Source: an uncultured Treponema sp. (GTDB lineage: Bacteria > Spirochaetota > Spirochaetia > Treponematales > Treponemataceae). From it: a stretch of DNA of 18,501 bases. Below the pieces are notes generated by a model. It was not told where the DNA came from and made no database searches. It was given only the letters and a program-made list of their open reading frames with translations. Positions 6,814-14,644 of the stretch are shown here, one piece after another (within the stretch, counting starts at the first letter, position 1; each line of letters opens with the position of its first letter). The DNA lies in assembly GCA_937892225.1 (NCBI GenBank), contig CALAUH010000255.1:1-18501 (forward strand), in the 5' to 3' direction. The translations under genes and the position numbers were made by a program.

Positions 6814-6819
6814 TATACT
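6814..6819 (+). promoter_or_regulatory. -10-like element just before cdaA
   Basis: TATACT ends nine bases before the cdaA ATG at 6829, with no SD between. A transcript from here would have almost no leader. It would give cdaA-ybbR a promoter of their own inside the run; no convincing -35 is seen. Confidence 0.35.
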
Positions 6820-6828
6820 AGTAATGAA

Positions 6829-7644
6829 ATGGAAGTTTTTAATAAATTTATTTACATATATGATTGTATAGTTCCTGTTTTAGACATAGGCATATTAGCT
6901 TTTATTTTATATAAAACTTATGATTTTATGACTAAGTCTAACAGTTTGCAGATTTTAAAATCAGCATTAATCGTTCTTATTGCTTATTTTATAGCTGTCC
7001 TCTTAAAATTAAATACAATTTTATGGATTTTAAAAATTGTAGCTCCTGGTCTTGTAATTGCATTTGCGGTTATTTTCCAGCCGGAAATTCGTAAGCTCTT
7101 TTTAAGAATCGGTCAGAATCAATGGTTTGCATTTGGTAATCGTTCAAAAGATACTTATATTGATTCAGTTTTAACTGCTGCAGATATTCTTTCAAATCAG
7201 AAAAGAGGTATGCTTGCAGTTTTTTTAAGAAATACAAAACTTGAAAATATCATGCAGACTGGAACAAAATTAAATGCTGATATTTCTTCAAGTTTGCTTG
7301 TTACAATTTTTGGTCATGATACACCTTTACACGATGGAGCCTGTTTTTTACAGGGCGGTAAAGTTTTGGCAGCCGGATGTTTTTTACCGTTAAGTGAAGA
7401 TTACAATATTAAAAAGACTTTTGGTACAAGACATAGAGCCGCTTTAGGAATTTCAGAACAGTCTGATGCAGTCGTATTAATTGTATCAGAAGAAACTGGT
7501 GCATTAAGTTTAGCATATGATTCAAAACTGAATTACGATTTAAGTGTTCAGGAAGTCAGAAAAATATTAGAAAACTTATTAAATATTAATGCAGAAGCTA
7601 AGAATACGGAGGAAGCAATTGAAGACAAACAACAAGTTTCTTGA
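6829..7644 (+). CDS. cdaA: Diadenylate cyclase CdaA (membrane-bound)
   Basis: CdaA makes cyclic di-AMP from two ATP at the inner membrane; the messenger controls potassium and osmolyte balance and wall homeostasis in other bacteria. The 271-aa protein has three membrane helices at about 13-30, 43-60 and 63-82, then the DAC domain. The two hallmark motifs are intact: DGA at 169-171 (in HDTPLHDGACFLQGG) and RHR at 201-203 (in FGTRHRAALGISE), followed by VVLIVSEETGALSLAYD. The acidic C-terminal tail is coded by DNA that also holds the ybbR ribosome site and start. Pairing with ybbR matches the cdaA-cdaR arrangement of Firmicutes, but no glmM is adjacent here. Confidence 0.95.
   Translation: MEVFNKFIYIYDCIVPVLDIGILAFILYKTYDFMTKSNSLQILKSALIVLIAYFIAVLLKLNTILWILKIVAPGLVIAFAVIFQPEIRKLFLRIGQNQWFAFGNRSKDTYIDSVLTAADILSNQKRGMLAVFLRNTKLENIMQTGTKLNADISSSLLVTIFGHDTPLHDGACFLQGGKVLAAGCFLPLSEDYNIKKTFGTRHRAALGISEQSDAVVLIVSEETGALSLAYDSKLNYDLSVQEVRKILENLLNINAEAKNTEEAIEDKQQVS
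7608..7612 (+). promoter_or_regulatory. Ribosome binding site fixing the ybbR start at TTG
   Basis: GGAGG lies six bases before TTG at 7619, inside the cdaA coding sequence. It favours this TTG over the in-frame ATG at 7589, which has no such site. Confidence 0.6.
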
Positions 7645-8590
7645 GTCTATTCTGCATAACTGGGTTGCAAAACTAGTTTGTATTATTGGTGCAGTAATTT
7701 TATTTGTCGGTTATCGTGTAACCTTACTCGAAAAAAAATCTTTTGTTATTCCTCTTGAAGTACAGGCAAATGGTAATGTAATGCCTGTTTCTAAAATAAA
7801 AAGCACAATTACAGTTACAGTTCGTGCTTATGGAGAAATAATTACGACAGTTCATTCTTCTGATATAAAAGCAAGTGTAGATTTAAGTCATCTTGCAAAA
7901 TCAGGTGAATATACAGTTCCAATTAATCTTGAAGTTAATCAGGATTTTTTATCATATGATCCTTTTGAAATTCGAGCTAATCCTGAATATATAAAAGTAA
8001 AAGTCGAAAAGAATGATTTAAAATATATTCAGATTGAACCAACATTAATAGGGGAACCTGCCCACGGATATGAAGTAATTGAAACTATTGTCGATCCAAC
8101 TCATGCAGAAGTTGTTGGTCCGCAGTCTTTATTGGAACAGGTTGATTTAATTTATACTGAACCAATTGATATAACAGATTTAAAATCAAAAATATCATCA
8201 GAAGTAAGTTATAAAGAATTTAATAAAATGATTAATGTTGTAGATAAAGGACCGTACAAAGTTTCTATTGTGGTTGCACCAAAAGAAGCTGAAAAAACAT
8301 TTGAAAATCTTCCTTTATTTATTAAAAACTTAAATACAGAATTAAAAGCTGCAGAAAATTCATTTGCATATACTTTAGTTTTAACTGGAACTGTAAATGG
8401 ATTAGAGCAATTTGAACTAAAACCAGATTTTATTTATGTAGATTGTAGCGCAATTGAAGAAGAGGGTACTTATGAATTACCTGTTTCTTATATGTTGCCA
8501 TCAAATATCAAAATAAAAGAAATTCCGGTTGAAACAGTACAGATTCAATTTGTTAAAAATGATAATGATACAAACGAAAATCAGGAATAA
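7619..8590 (+). CDS. YbbR/CdaR-like regulator of the diadenylate cyclase
   Basis: From the TTG at 7619 the product is 323 aa and overlaps the end of cdaA by 26 bases. After a short cytoplasmic start, one membrane helix (about 16-33, LVCIIGAVILFVGYRV) anchors it; the remainder is outside, with YbbR-type beta repeats such as ITVTVRAYGEI, VDLSHLAKSGEYTVPINLEV and YEVIETIVDPTHAEVVGP. In Firmicutes the YbbR protein CdaR binds CdaA and modulates its activity. An ATG at 7589 would add ten unrelated residues (MQKLRIRRKQ) but has no SD. The overlap implies coupled translation in fixed proportion to the cyclase. Family assignment is firm; the regulatory direction is not known here. Confidence 0.88.
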   Translation: MKTNNKFLESILHNWVAKLVCIIGAVILFVGYRVTLLEKKSFVIPLEVQANGNVMPVSKIKSTITVTVRAYGEIITTVHSSDIKASVDLSHLAKSGEYTVPINLEVNQDFLSYDPFEIRANPEYIKVKVEKNDLKYIQIEPTLIGEPAHGYEVIETIVDPTHAEVVGPQSLLEQVDLIYTEPIDITDLKSKISSEVSYKEFNKMINVVDKGPYKVSIVVAPKEAEKTFENLPLFIKNLNTELKAAENSFAYTLVLTGTVNGLEQFELKPDFIYVDCSAIEEEGTYELPVSYMLPSNIKIKEIPVETVQIQFVKNDNDTNENQE

Positions 8591-8593
8591 AAA

Positions 8594-8974
8594 ATGATTT
8601 TTGGAATAGGTACAGATTTAGTAAAAATAAAGCGTTTCAAATCATGGATTAAAGATTCTAAAAAAATTGAACGCTTTTTTAATAAAAAAGAAATTATACA
8701 AAATTGTGATGATCAGTATTTACTTGAACATTACGCATCTAGATTTGCAGCAAAAGAAGCATTTTCTAAAGCTCTTGGAACAGGAATCCGTGATTTTTCT
8801 TTAACAGATGTTTATGTTACAAATAATAAAGACGGAAAACCTGAAATAAATTTAGAAAATAATGCATTAATGATATATAATCAAAGATGTAAAGAAAGTG
8901 TAATTCATCTTTCATTGACACATGAAAAAGATTATGCACAGGCTTTTGTAATTATAGAAAATTTGGAAAAATAA
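8594..8974 (+). CDS. acpS: Holo-[acyl-carrier-protein] synthase
   Basis: AcpS transfers the 4'-phosphopantetheine arm of CoA to a serine of apo-ACP, activating fatty-acid synthesis. The 126-aa length is typical of the trimeric AcpS type. Key residues are visible: Asp8 in GIGTDLVKIKRF and Glu55 in RFAAKEAFSKALGTGI, the two magnesium/CoA ligands, and the C-terminal HLSLTHEKDYAQAFVI. It starts three bases after the ybbR stop, with AGGA eight bases before the ATG inside the end of ybbR. It is therefore part of the same transcript. Confidence 0.95.
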   Translation: MIFGIGTDLVKIKRFKSWIKDSKKIERFFNKKEIIQNCDDQYLLEHYASRFAAKEAFSKALGTGIRDFSLTDVYVTNNKDGKPEINLENNALMIYNQRCKESVIHLSLTHEKDYAQAFVIIENLEK

Positions 8975-8989
8975 TTTTGGGAGAATAAA

Positions 8990-9880
8990 ATGTATACTAC
9001 AACTTCTAAATCAACTTCTTCAGATTCGGAAAAGAAACCATCATTATCATACTGGTCAAAAGATAAATGTATCTGCCCGGTATGTAAAAAAGGTTTTCAG
9101 AAAGAAATAATGAGAAGCGGTAACGGTCGTATGAATGCAGGAAATTTATCTGATGAATTACATCGTGAATATATACCATCTGCAAAATACGGTAAAGTAT
9201 ATCCTTTAATTTATGAAATTGGATGTTGCCCTAACTGTTATTCAGCATTTTTCTGGAATGATTTTGTTGATATTAAAAAAACAGAAGTTACAGATAAGAT
9301 ATTTGATCATGCAGAAAAAAGAAGATTAAGTTGTAATAATATTTTTCCATATTTTGATTTAAAACGTGAACGTACACTTTTTGATGGAGCCGCAATGTAT
9401 TATCTTGCATTGCAGACTTATGATGATTGTGATGTTGATATGATTCCGACTATGAAACAGGCAATTATTGCTTTAAGACTTGCATGGTTATGTTCGGAAA
9501 TTAATCAGCGTTGTAGTGATCATAATTATGATTATATTTCTGATGTTTTTTATCGAAAGGCTTTGTTTTTTTACCAGCAGGCAGTTATTAATGAAACTAA
9601 CAGAGTAGAAAAAAGTTCTACTTTAAATAATTTTGGACCTGATATGGATAAAAATTATGGATGGGATGGAGTAATCTATCTTTGTGGTTTGCTTGAATAT
9701 AAATATGGCCAAAAAGAAGATGTACAGCTTCGTCTGAAAAAACTAAGTGATTCAAAGACTGCAATTGCCAGAATTTTCGGATTAGGAAAATCATCTAAAA
9801 ATAAACCAGGTCCTCTTTTGGAACATGCCCGTGATTTATACGATATGCTTACAAAAGAATTAAATGACGAAGATTTATAA
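8990..9880 (+). CDS. DUF2225 family protein with two CxxC motifs
   Basis: This 296-aa protein of unknown function has an N-terminal pair of CxxC motifs: CICPVC (27-32, CxxC at 29-32) and CCPNC (79-83, CxxC at 80-83), which would bind one zinc. The stretch GCCPNCYSAFFWNDF fits the DUF2225 family, found in Firmicutes and spirochaetes. The remainder is helical and TPR-like (YLALQTYDDCD, AIIALRLAWLCSEINQR, YRKALFFYQQAVINETNR), suggesting a scaffold or binding role. The N-terminus is Ser/Thr-rich with no signal peptide, so it should be cytoplasmic. TTGGGAG precedes the ATG by eight bases. It sits between acpS and truA, 15 and three bases from each. The family is likely; the function is unknown. 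Confidence 0.75.
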   Translation: MYTTTSKSTSSDSEKKPSLSYWSKDKCICPVCKKGFQKEIMRSGNGRMNAGNLSDELHREYIPSAKYGKVYPLIYEIGCCPNCYSAFFWNDFVDIKKTEVTDKIFDHAEKRRLSCNNIFPYFDLKRERTLFDGAAMYYLALQTYDDCDVDMIPTMKQAIIALRLAWLCSEINQRCSDHNYDYISDVFYRKALFFYQQAVINETNRVEKSSTLNNFGPDMDKNYGWDGVIYLCGLLEYKYGQKEDVQLRLKKLSDSKTAIARIFGLGKSSKNKPGPLLEHARDLYDMLTKELNDEDL

Positions 9881-9883
9881 ATT

Positions 9884-10678
9884 ATGCGTAATATTCTTTT
9901 AACTATATCTTATGATGGAACAGATTTTTGTGGATGGCAGCGACAGGATGATGTTAATGGTCAGGAAGCAAACAGAACTGTTCAAGGTGAAATAGAAAAA
10001 GCATTAGAAAAAATACACAAAGAAAAAATCACTCTGCATGGGTCGGGAAGAACTGATAGTGGAGTACATGCTCTTGCTCAGGCTGCAAATTTTTTTTCTC
10101 CGATAGATTCTATACCTGCAAAAAATTATATAAGAGCTTTAAATGCTTTTTTGCCAAAAGATATTCGTATTATTAATTCAGAAGAAGTTCCTCAGGATTT
10201 TGATGCCCGTTATAGTGCAACTAGCCGTGTATATAGATTTTTTATAAGTAATAATGATTCTTTACCTGCAAATAACAGTAGATTTGTATGGATTGTAAAA
10301 AATTACGAACCAGATTTACAAAGATTAAATCATTTTGCATCATGTTTAAAAGGGGAAATTGATTGTGCTTCTTTTGCAGCAAGTGGAGATTTAAGTGTTT
10401 CAACATGCAGATATATTGATAATGCTCATTTTTTTATGCAGAAAGACATCTGGGGAAACGATCTTCTTGTTTTTGAAATAGAAGCAAATGCTTTTTTATG
10501 GAAAATGGTTCGCACTTTAACTGGGACTATAATCAATCTGGATAAAGAAAATGCCCCTTTAGATTCAATGCAAAAAATACTAGAAGCTAAAGATCGGACA
10601 AAAGCTGGAGTCACAGCTCCACCAGAAGGTTTATTTTTATATAAAATAAAATTTGACGGTATAAGACGACACGTTTAA
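9884..10678 (+). CDS. truA: tRNA pseudouridine(38-40) synthase TruA
   Basis: TruA converts uridines 38-40 in the tRNA anticodon stem to pseudouridine. The 264-aa protein is complete: ISYDGTDFCGWQRQ (8-21), the catalytic motif GSGRTDSGVHALAQ with Asp58, ARYSATSRVYRFFI, and the C-terminal FLWKMVRTLTGT. A loop DDVNGQEANRTVQGEIE holds the usual TVQ element. The start follows the DUF2225 stop by three bases with no clear SD, so it is probably coupled. It is the last gene of the plus-strand run and its stop codon directly abuts the stop codon of priA on the other strand. Confidence 0.96.
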   Translation: MRNILLTISYDGTDFCGWQRQDDVNGQEANRTVQGEIEKALEKIHKEKITLHGSGRTDSGVHALAQAANFFSPIDSIPAKNYIRALNAFLPKDIRIINSEEVPQDFDARYSATSRVYRFFISNNDSLPANNSRFVWIVKNYEPDLQRLNHFASCLKGEIDCASFAASGDLSVSTCRYIDNAHFFMQKDIWGNDLLVFEIEANAFLWKMVRTLTGTIINLDKENAPLDSMQKILEAKDRTKAGVTAPPEGLFLYKIKFDGIRRHV

Positions 10679-12664
10679 TTATAAGAGTGAAATAGGATCA
10701 ACATCATATTCAATATATGTATTTTGATTATGTGTATATCCAAAAATCAATTTTCTTGCCAATGCCTGTAATGGAATAATAGAACTTCCTTTTAACAAAA
10801 TTTGATATCTGTAATTTGAATTTATTTTTTCAATTGCACATTCTGCAGGTCCGATTATTTCTATTCCTTTTGTTATTTCTTTTTCTAATATTTCATTAGC
10901 CTGTACTGCAGTTTCATAGGCATTCTGTTTATTAAAACTTCTAAATACAATACGTATTAATCTTGAAAAAGGAGGGAAATCTAAAAGTTCGCGTTGTCTT
11001 AATTCATTTCCATAAAAATCATTAATTCTGTTATTACATGAATAAAAAATTGCTTCGTGATTAGGATTATAAGTTTGGACAATTACTTTACCGTCTGGAA
11101 AATATCGTCCGGCTCTTCCAGAAACTTGTGTTATTAAAGAAAATGTTCTTTCACCGGCTCTAAAATCAGGCATATGTAAATTTGAATCTGCAAGAATTAC
11201 ACCAACCAGTTCTAATTTTGGAAAGTTTAATCCTTTTGCAACCATTTGTGTACCTAAAAGAATGTCGTATTTTCCCTGTTTAAAATCTTCAAGATACTGT
11301 AAAAGTTCTTTTTTGTTTTTAATTACATCAGTATCCAGTCTTAAGATTTTTGCATTTGGAAATTTTGCTTTAGTTTCTGCTTCAATAAATTCTGTTCCAA
11401 ACCCAGAACTTCCAATTTCTACAGAACCACATTCAGGGCATGTTTGCGGCGGATATATTGACCATCCACAATAATGACATCTTAGTTTATTTTCACTTTT
11501 ATGATATGTCAGTGGTATTGAACAGTTTTTACATACAATTTCAAATCCGCAGTTATTGCATCTAAAAAAATGTGTAAAACCTCTTCTGTTTAAAAATAAT
11601 ATTGCCTGATTTTTTTTATCTAAAACTCTATTAATTTCCAGTTCAAGTGGTTTTGAAATACAACCATCGTCTGGAAAATTAGATAGATTTATACATTTTA
11701 TTTTAGGGAATTCACCACCTGCAAGTCGTTTTGTAAGAGTATGCTTGATTAATGTTTTATTCTGCATCATATACCATGCTTCTACAGAAGGAGTAGCACT
11801 TCCCATTAGTAAAGGAATTTTTAAAGTAGTACATCTGTGCATTGCAACTTGTCTCGCATGATAACGAGGAGAATTTCCTGATTTATAAGATGAATCATGT
11901 TCTTCATCAATAATAATTAATCCTAAATCAGGTACTGGTGCAAAAACAGCACTTCTGGCGCCAACAATAACTCTTGCTTCTTTATGTATAATTCTATGCC
12001 ATTGTGTAAGTTTTTGACTTGGAGTTAATCCTGAATGTAAAATGGCAGTAGTGTTTCCAAAACGCTGTGTAATTGCCTGTTCAACCTGGGCTGTTAATCC
12101 AATTTCTGGAACAAGATAAATAACGCCTTTCCCCTGATTCAGCATATTTTCTGCAAGTTGAAGAAAGACTTCTGTTTTACCGCTGCCCGTAGGTCCGTAT
12201 AAATAGTGAAATAATTTTTCTTTTTCTTCTAAAATTTCTTTTACTGCAGTTTCCTGTTCATCAGATAAAATATTCTGTTTATGTTGAATTTCTTCTTCAA
12301 AAGAAAAACCTGCTAAACTGGTTTCTTTTTTACCAGATGGAAGCATAGCACAAAGTGATTCAGAAAAAGTACAAAGATAATAATGAGCCATCCATTTTGC
12401 AGTTTCAATTAATTCTGAATTAAATAGAGGTTCTTTATCTAAAATTCTTTTTACAGGTCTGATTTTTTCTTTTTCAACCGGACAATCTTCTGGAACTTCA
12501 TCAGAAATATTTATGATATAACCAATTGTTTTTTTGTTACCGAACATTATTTCTGCTCTTTTACCGATTTCAGGAATTAATTCATTTTCATCATCAGAAG
12601 GTGTGTAAGAGTAGGTAAAAGATTGATTCAGCGGTAAATTTAAAATGACTTGAAGATATTTCAT
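10679..12664 (-). CDS. priA: Primosomal protein N' (replication restart helicase PriA)
   Basis: PriA recognises stalled or repaired forks and reloads the replicative helicase. At 661 aa it is slightly short but complete. It has an N-terminal DNA-binding domain (PLNQSFTYSY, 11-20), Walker A GPTGSGKT (157-164), VPEIGLTAQ, GARSAVFAP, the DEEH box in IIDEEHDSSYKSG (253-256), GSATPSVEAW, and a cysteine-rich zinc module (CNNCGFEIVCKNC, CHYCGWSIYPPQTCPECG), then GTQMVAKGLNFP and SGRAGR. The start overlaps the upstream gene by ATGA, with GAGG five bases before the ATG, so it is coupled. It ends against truA with no spacer and no terminator in between. Confidence 0.96.
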   Translation of the reverse strand: MKYLQVILNLPLNQSFTYSYTPSDDENELIPEIGKRAEIMFGNKKTIGYIINISDEVPEDCPVEKEKIRPVKRILDKEPLFNSELIETAKWMAHYYLCTFSESLCAMLPSGKKETSLAGFSFEEEIQHKQNILSDEQETAVKEILEEKEKLFHYLYGPTGSGKTEVFLQLAENMLNQGKGVIYLVPEIGLTAQVEQAITQRFGNTTAILHSGLTPSQKLTQWHRIIHKEARVIVGARSAVFAPVPDLGLIIIDEEHDSSYKSGNSPRYHARQVAMHRCTTLKIPLLMGSATPSVEAWYMMQNKTLIKHTLTKRLAGGEFPKIKCINLSNFPDDGCISKPLELEINRVLDKKNQAILFLNRRGFTHFFRCNNCGFEIVCKNCSIPLTYHKSENKLRCHYCGWSIYPPQTCPECGSVEIGSSGFGTEFIEAETKAKFPNAKILRLDTDVIKNKKELLQYLEDFKQGKYDILLGTQMVAKGLNFPKLELVGVILADSNLHMPDFRAGERTFSLITQVSGRAGRYFPDGKVIVQTYNPNHEAIFYSCNNRINDFYGNELRQRELLDFPPFSRLIRIVFRSFNKQNAYETAVQANEILEKEITKGIEIIGPAECAIEKINSNYRYQILLKGSSIIPLQALARKLIFGYTHNQNTYIEYDVDPISLL

Positions 12665-13368
12665 TTATCCTCATCAATTTTGGATTTGAAGAGTTTTAAA
12701 TCCTGCCAGGTTAATGCTTTTAATTTATCATTTTGTAAAAGTTCATCTGGACTAAAGGTTGTCATTACAGGAATATTGCTGTATTCAAAAAAATTACCGC
12801 GTAAATTAGTAATGCTTTCATTATTGTTTAGAAGTTTATTTAATGAATTTTTACCGAAACATAAAATCATTTTAGGTTTTAAAATCTGTATCTGGGCAAA
12901 TAAAAATGAAACACATGAAGACATTTCTTCATCATTTATATTTGAATCTGGAGAAACACATTTTATAAGAGAAGTGATAAAACAATTGTTTTCTTTAGAA
13001 AGATTTATAGAGGCAAGCATTTTTTCAAGTAAAACACCTTGCTTACTTACGAATTTTTTTTGTTCAAAATCTTCTGACTGAATATAATCAGTTATTACTA
13101 AAACCGTTGGATTTGAAACTCCGTAACCAAAAAAGACTGAATTTCTTGTTCTTGCAAGAGGACATCTTGTACATTTATTGATTTTTGAAATAAGTTCTTC
13201 TTTTTTTAATGAATGATTTTGTTCTTGTTGAACAACTTTGTTTTCTACAGGTGCATTTTCATCAACAAGAACATCTTTCTTAAAAAAGGAGGTTGTATAT
13301 CCATTTATGTTTGAGGAAATTGTTTTGAGCATATTAAAAATCTGATTAAGCTCTTTTTTTTCCATCAT
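12661..13368 (-). CDS. Uracil-DNA glycosylase family 4-like protein with altered active-site motifs
   Basis: The 235-aa protein resembles the iron-sulfur family-4 uracil-DNA glycosylases. Four cysteines that would hold the [4Fe-4S] cluster are spaced as in the family: C66 and C69 in KCTRCPLARTR, C137 in TSLIKC and C152 in MSSC. The fold signature FVSKQGVLLEKML and the strand PKMILCFGKNSLNKLL are present. However, the first catalytic motif, normally GEAPG or GEGPG, reads ITDYIQSED (92-100), and the second, normally HPSALLR-like, reads TFSPDELLQNDKLK with Ser206 where His is expected. The N-terminal 60 residues are a family-poor linker. Uracil excision may be lost or altered. It lies between thiI and priA with no gap. 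Confidence 0.75.
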   Translation of the reverse strand: MMEKKELNQIFNMLKTISSNINGYTTSFFKKDVLVDENAPVENKVVQQEQNHSLKKEELISKINKCTRCPLARTRNSVFFGYGVSNPTVLVITDYIQSEDFEQKKFVSKQGVLLEKMLASINLSKENNCFITSLIKCVSPDSNINDEEMSSCVSFLFAQIQILKPKMILCFGKNSLNKLLNNNESITNLRGNFFEYSNIPVMTTFSPDELLQNDKLKALTWQDLKLFKSKIDEDK

Positions 13369-14553
13369 TTAGTCTCCGCACTTTGTTTTCCATGATGGTT
13401 CTTTATCAAAAGTTAATTTGACAATTTCTCTTTCATCAAATGCTTTTTGTATTAAATCATCAACTTCTAGATTTTTATAAATTTCTTCTGCCTGTTCAAC
13501 AGTTCCTCTTAAAACTGGATGTTTTGGACTGAATAAAACACAGCAGTCTTCATATGGTAAAATAGATGTTTCATAAGTATCTATAAATTCTGAAGTTTTA
13601 ATTATTTCTTCTTTATCCATACCACAAAGAGGACGCATCATTGGTAAAGCGGCAAAATGTTCTGTTACCGTCATATTTTCTATTGTCTGACTTGCAACCT
13701 GACCGACACTTTCTCCTGTAATAATACATTTTGCATTACATCTATTTGCAAGAATGTTTGCAACTTTCATCATACAGACACGGAGCATTAAAGTAGACCA
13801 GGCTTCCGGTGCTTTTTCTTTAATTTTCATCTGAACATCTGTAAAAGGAATAATATTTAAGTAAGTCTGGATTCCATAATAAGCCAATTTTTGTGCTAGT
13901 GTAACGACTTTTTGTTTGGCTTCTTCAGAAGTGTAGGGATAAGAGTGAAAATAACAGCATTCAATTTTCATTCCACGTCTAAGCATTCTGTATCCTGCAA
14001 CAGGTGAATCAAGACCACCGCTGAGCAAGAGTAATCCTTTTCCACTGGAACCAACAGGCAAACCTCTGCAACCAACATTTGCATCTGTATAAACAAAAGT
14101 TTTTTCCCTTACTTCTACATAAATTATAACATCAGGATTATGAACATCAACTTTCATTAATTCTTCTACAGGACCCGCAGCTTCACAATTAATTTCATAT
14201 GAATTAAATGGAAATTGTTTATATGCTCTTCTTGTATCAATTTTAAAAGTTTTAGCACCTTTTTCACTGGCTGTTTTTGCAACTTCATAGACAGTTTTTT
14301 TAATTTCTTCTAAATCATTTGCACAGGTTTTTGTTAATGCCCATCCTGTAATTCCCAAAAGATGATTAAGAGTAAATTCTACAGAATCTTTATCCTGTTC
14401 TTCACAATCAATATATAGTCTTCCTGCAATCTGTTTGATTTTAACATTTTTTTCAGCAAGACACTGTTTTACGTTATGTACTAAAAGATTTTCAAATTCC
14501 TGTTTATTAGAACCTTTTAATGTAAGTTCACCAAGTTTTCCTAAATAAGTCAT
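13369..14553 (-). CDS. thiI: tRNA 4-thiouridine synthase ThiI (no rhodanese domain)
   Basis: ThiI adenylates and thiolates U8 of tRNA and in some bacteria supplies sulfur for thiazole. The 394-aa protein has the ferredoxin-like/THUMP N-terminal part (YLGKLGELTLKG at 3-14; FKIDTRRAYKQFPFNSYE), the PP-loop LSGGLDSPVAGYRMLRRG (177-194), ITGESVGQVASQT (278-290), and the catalytic Cys pair in YEDCCVLFSPKHP (334-346, C337/C338). It lacks the C-terminal rhodanese domain of E. coli ThiI, as in the Bacillus type, so a separate cysteine desulfurase must pass the sulfur. A TATAAT six bases before the ATG and no SD suggest a leaderless start. It is first in the thiI-glycosylase-priA operon. Confidence 0.95.
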   Translation of the reverse strand: MTYLGKLGELTLKGSNKQEFENLLVHNVKQCLAEKNVKIKQIAGRLYIDCEEQDKDSVEFTLNHLLGITGWALTKTCANDLEEIKKTVYEVAKTASEKGAKTFKIDTRRAYKQFPFNSYEINCEAAGPVEELMKVDVHNPDVIIYVEVREKTFVYTDANVGCRGLPVGSSGKGLLLLSGGLDSPVAGYRMLRRGMKIECCYFHSYPYTSEEAKQKVVTLAQKLAYYGIQTYLNIIPFTDVQMKIKEKAPEAWSTLMLRVCMMKVANILANRCNAKCIITGESVGQVASQTIENMTVTEHFAALPMMRPLCGMDKEEIIKTSEFIDTYETSILPYEDCCVLFSPKHPVLRGTVEQAEEIYKNLEVDDLIQKAFDEREIVKLTFDKEPSWKTKCGD

Positions 14554-14559
14554 AAGATG

Positions 14560-14565
14560 ATTATA
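14560..14565 (-). promoter_or_regulatory. -10 element placed for a leaderless start of thiI
   Basis: TATAAT on the minus strand ends six bases before the thiI ATG, so the transcript would begin about at the start codon. No SD lies between; the -35 position (about 14583-14588) reads TTTTAG, a weak match. Confidence 0.45.
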
Positions 14566-14644
14566 TATGAAATTTTAAAAAACTAAAAGTGTACATAAAA
14601 ATATATATATGAGTATTTTATCTTTTTTTACCGATAAAATAATT

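Noticed and set aside
12650..13081. 143-residue open frame on the plus strand
   Set aside because: Lies antisense within the glycosylase gene, is Ser/Phe/Leu-rich as expected from the complement of AT-rich coding DNA, and has no ribosome site or family motif.
14600..14611. TATATATATATG before 14609 as the promoter or start of the exported protein
   Set aside because: The upstream ATG would put 12 residues before a clean Lys-Lys signal peptide; the TA run is too simple to call a -10.
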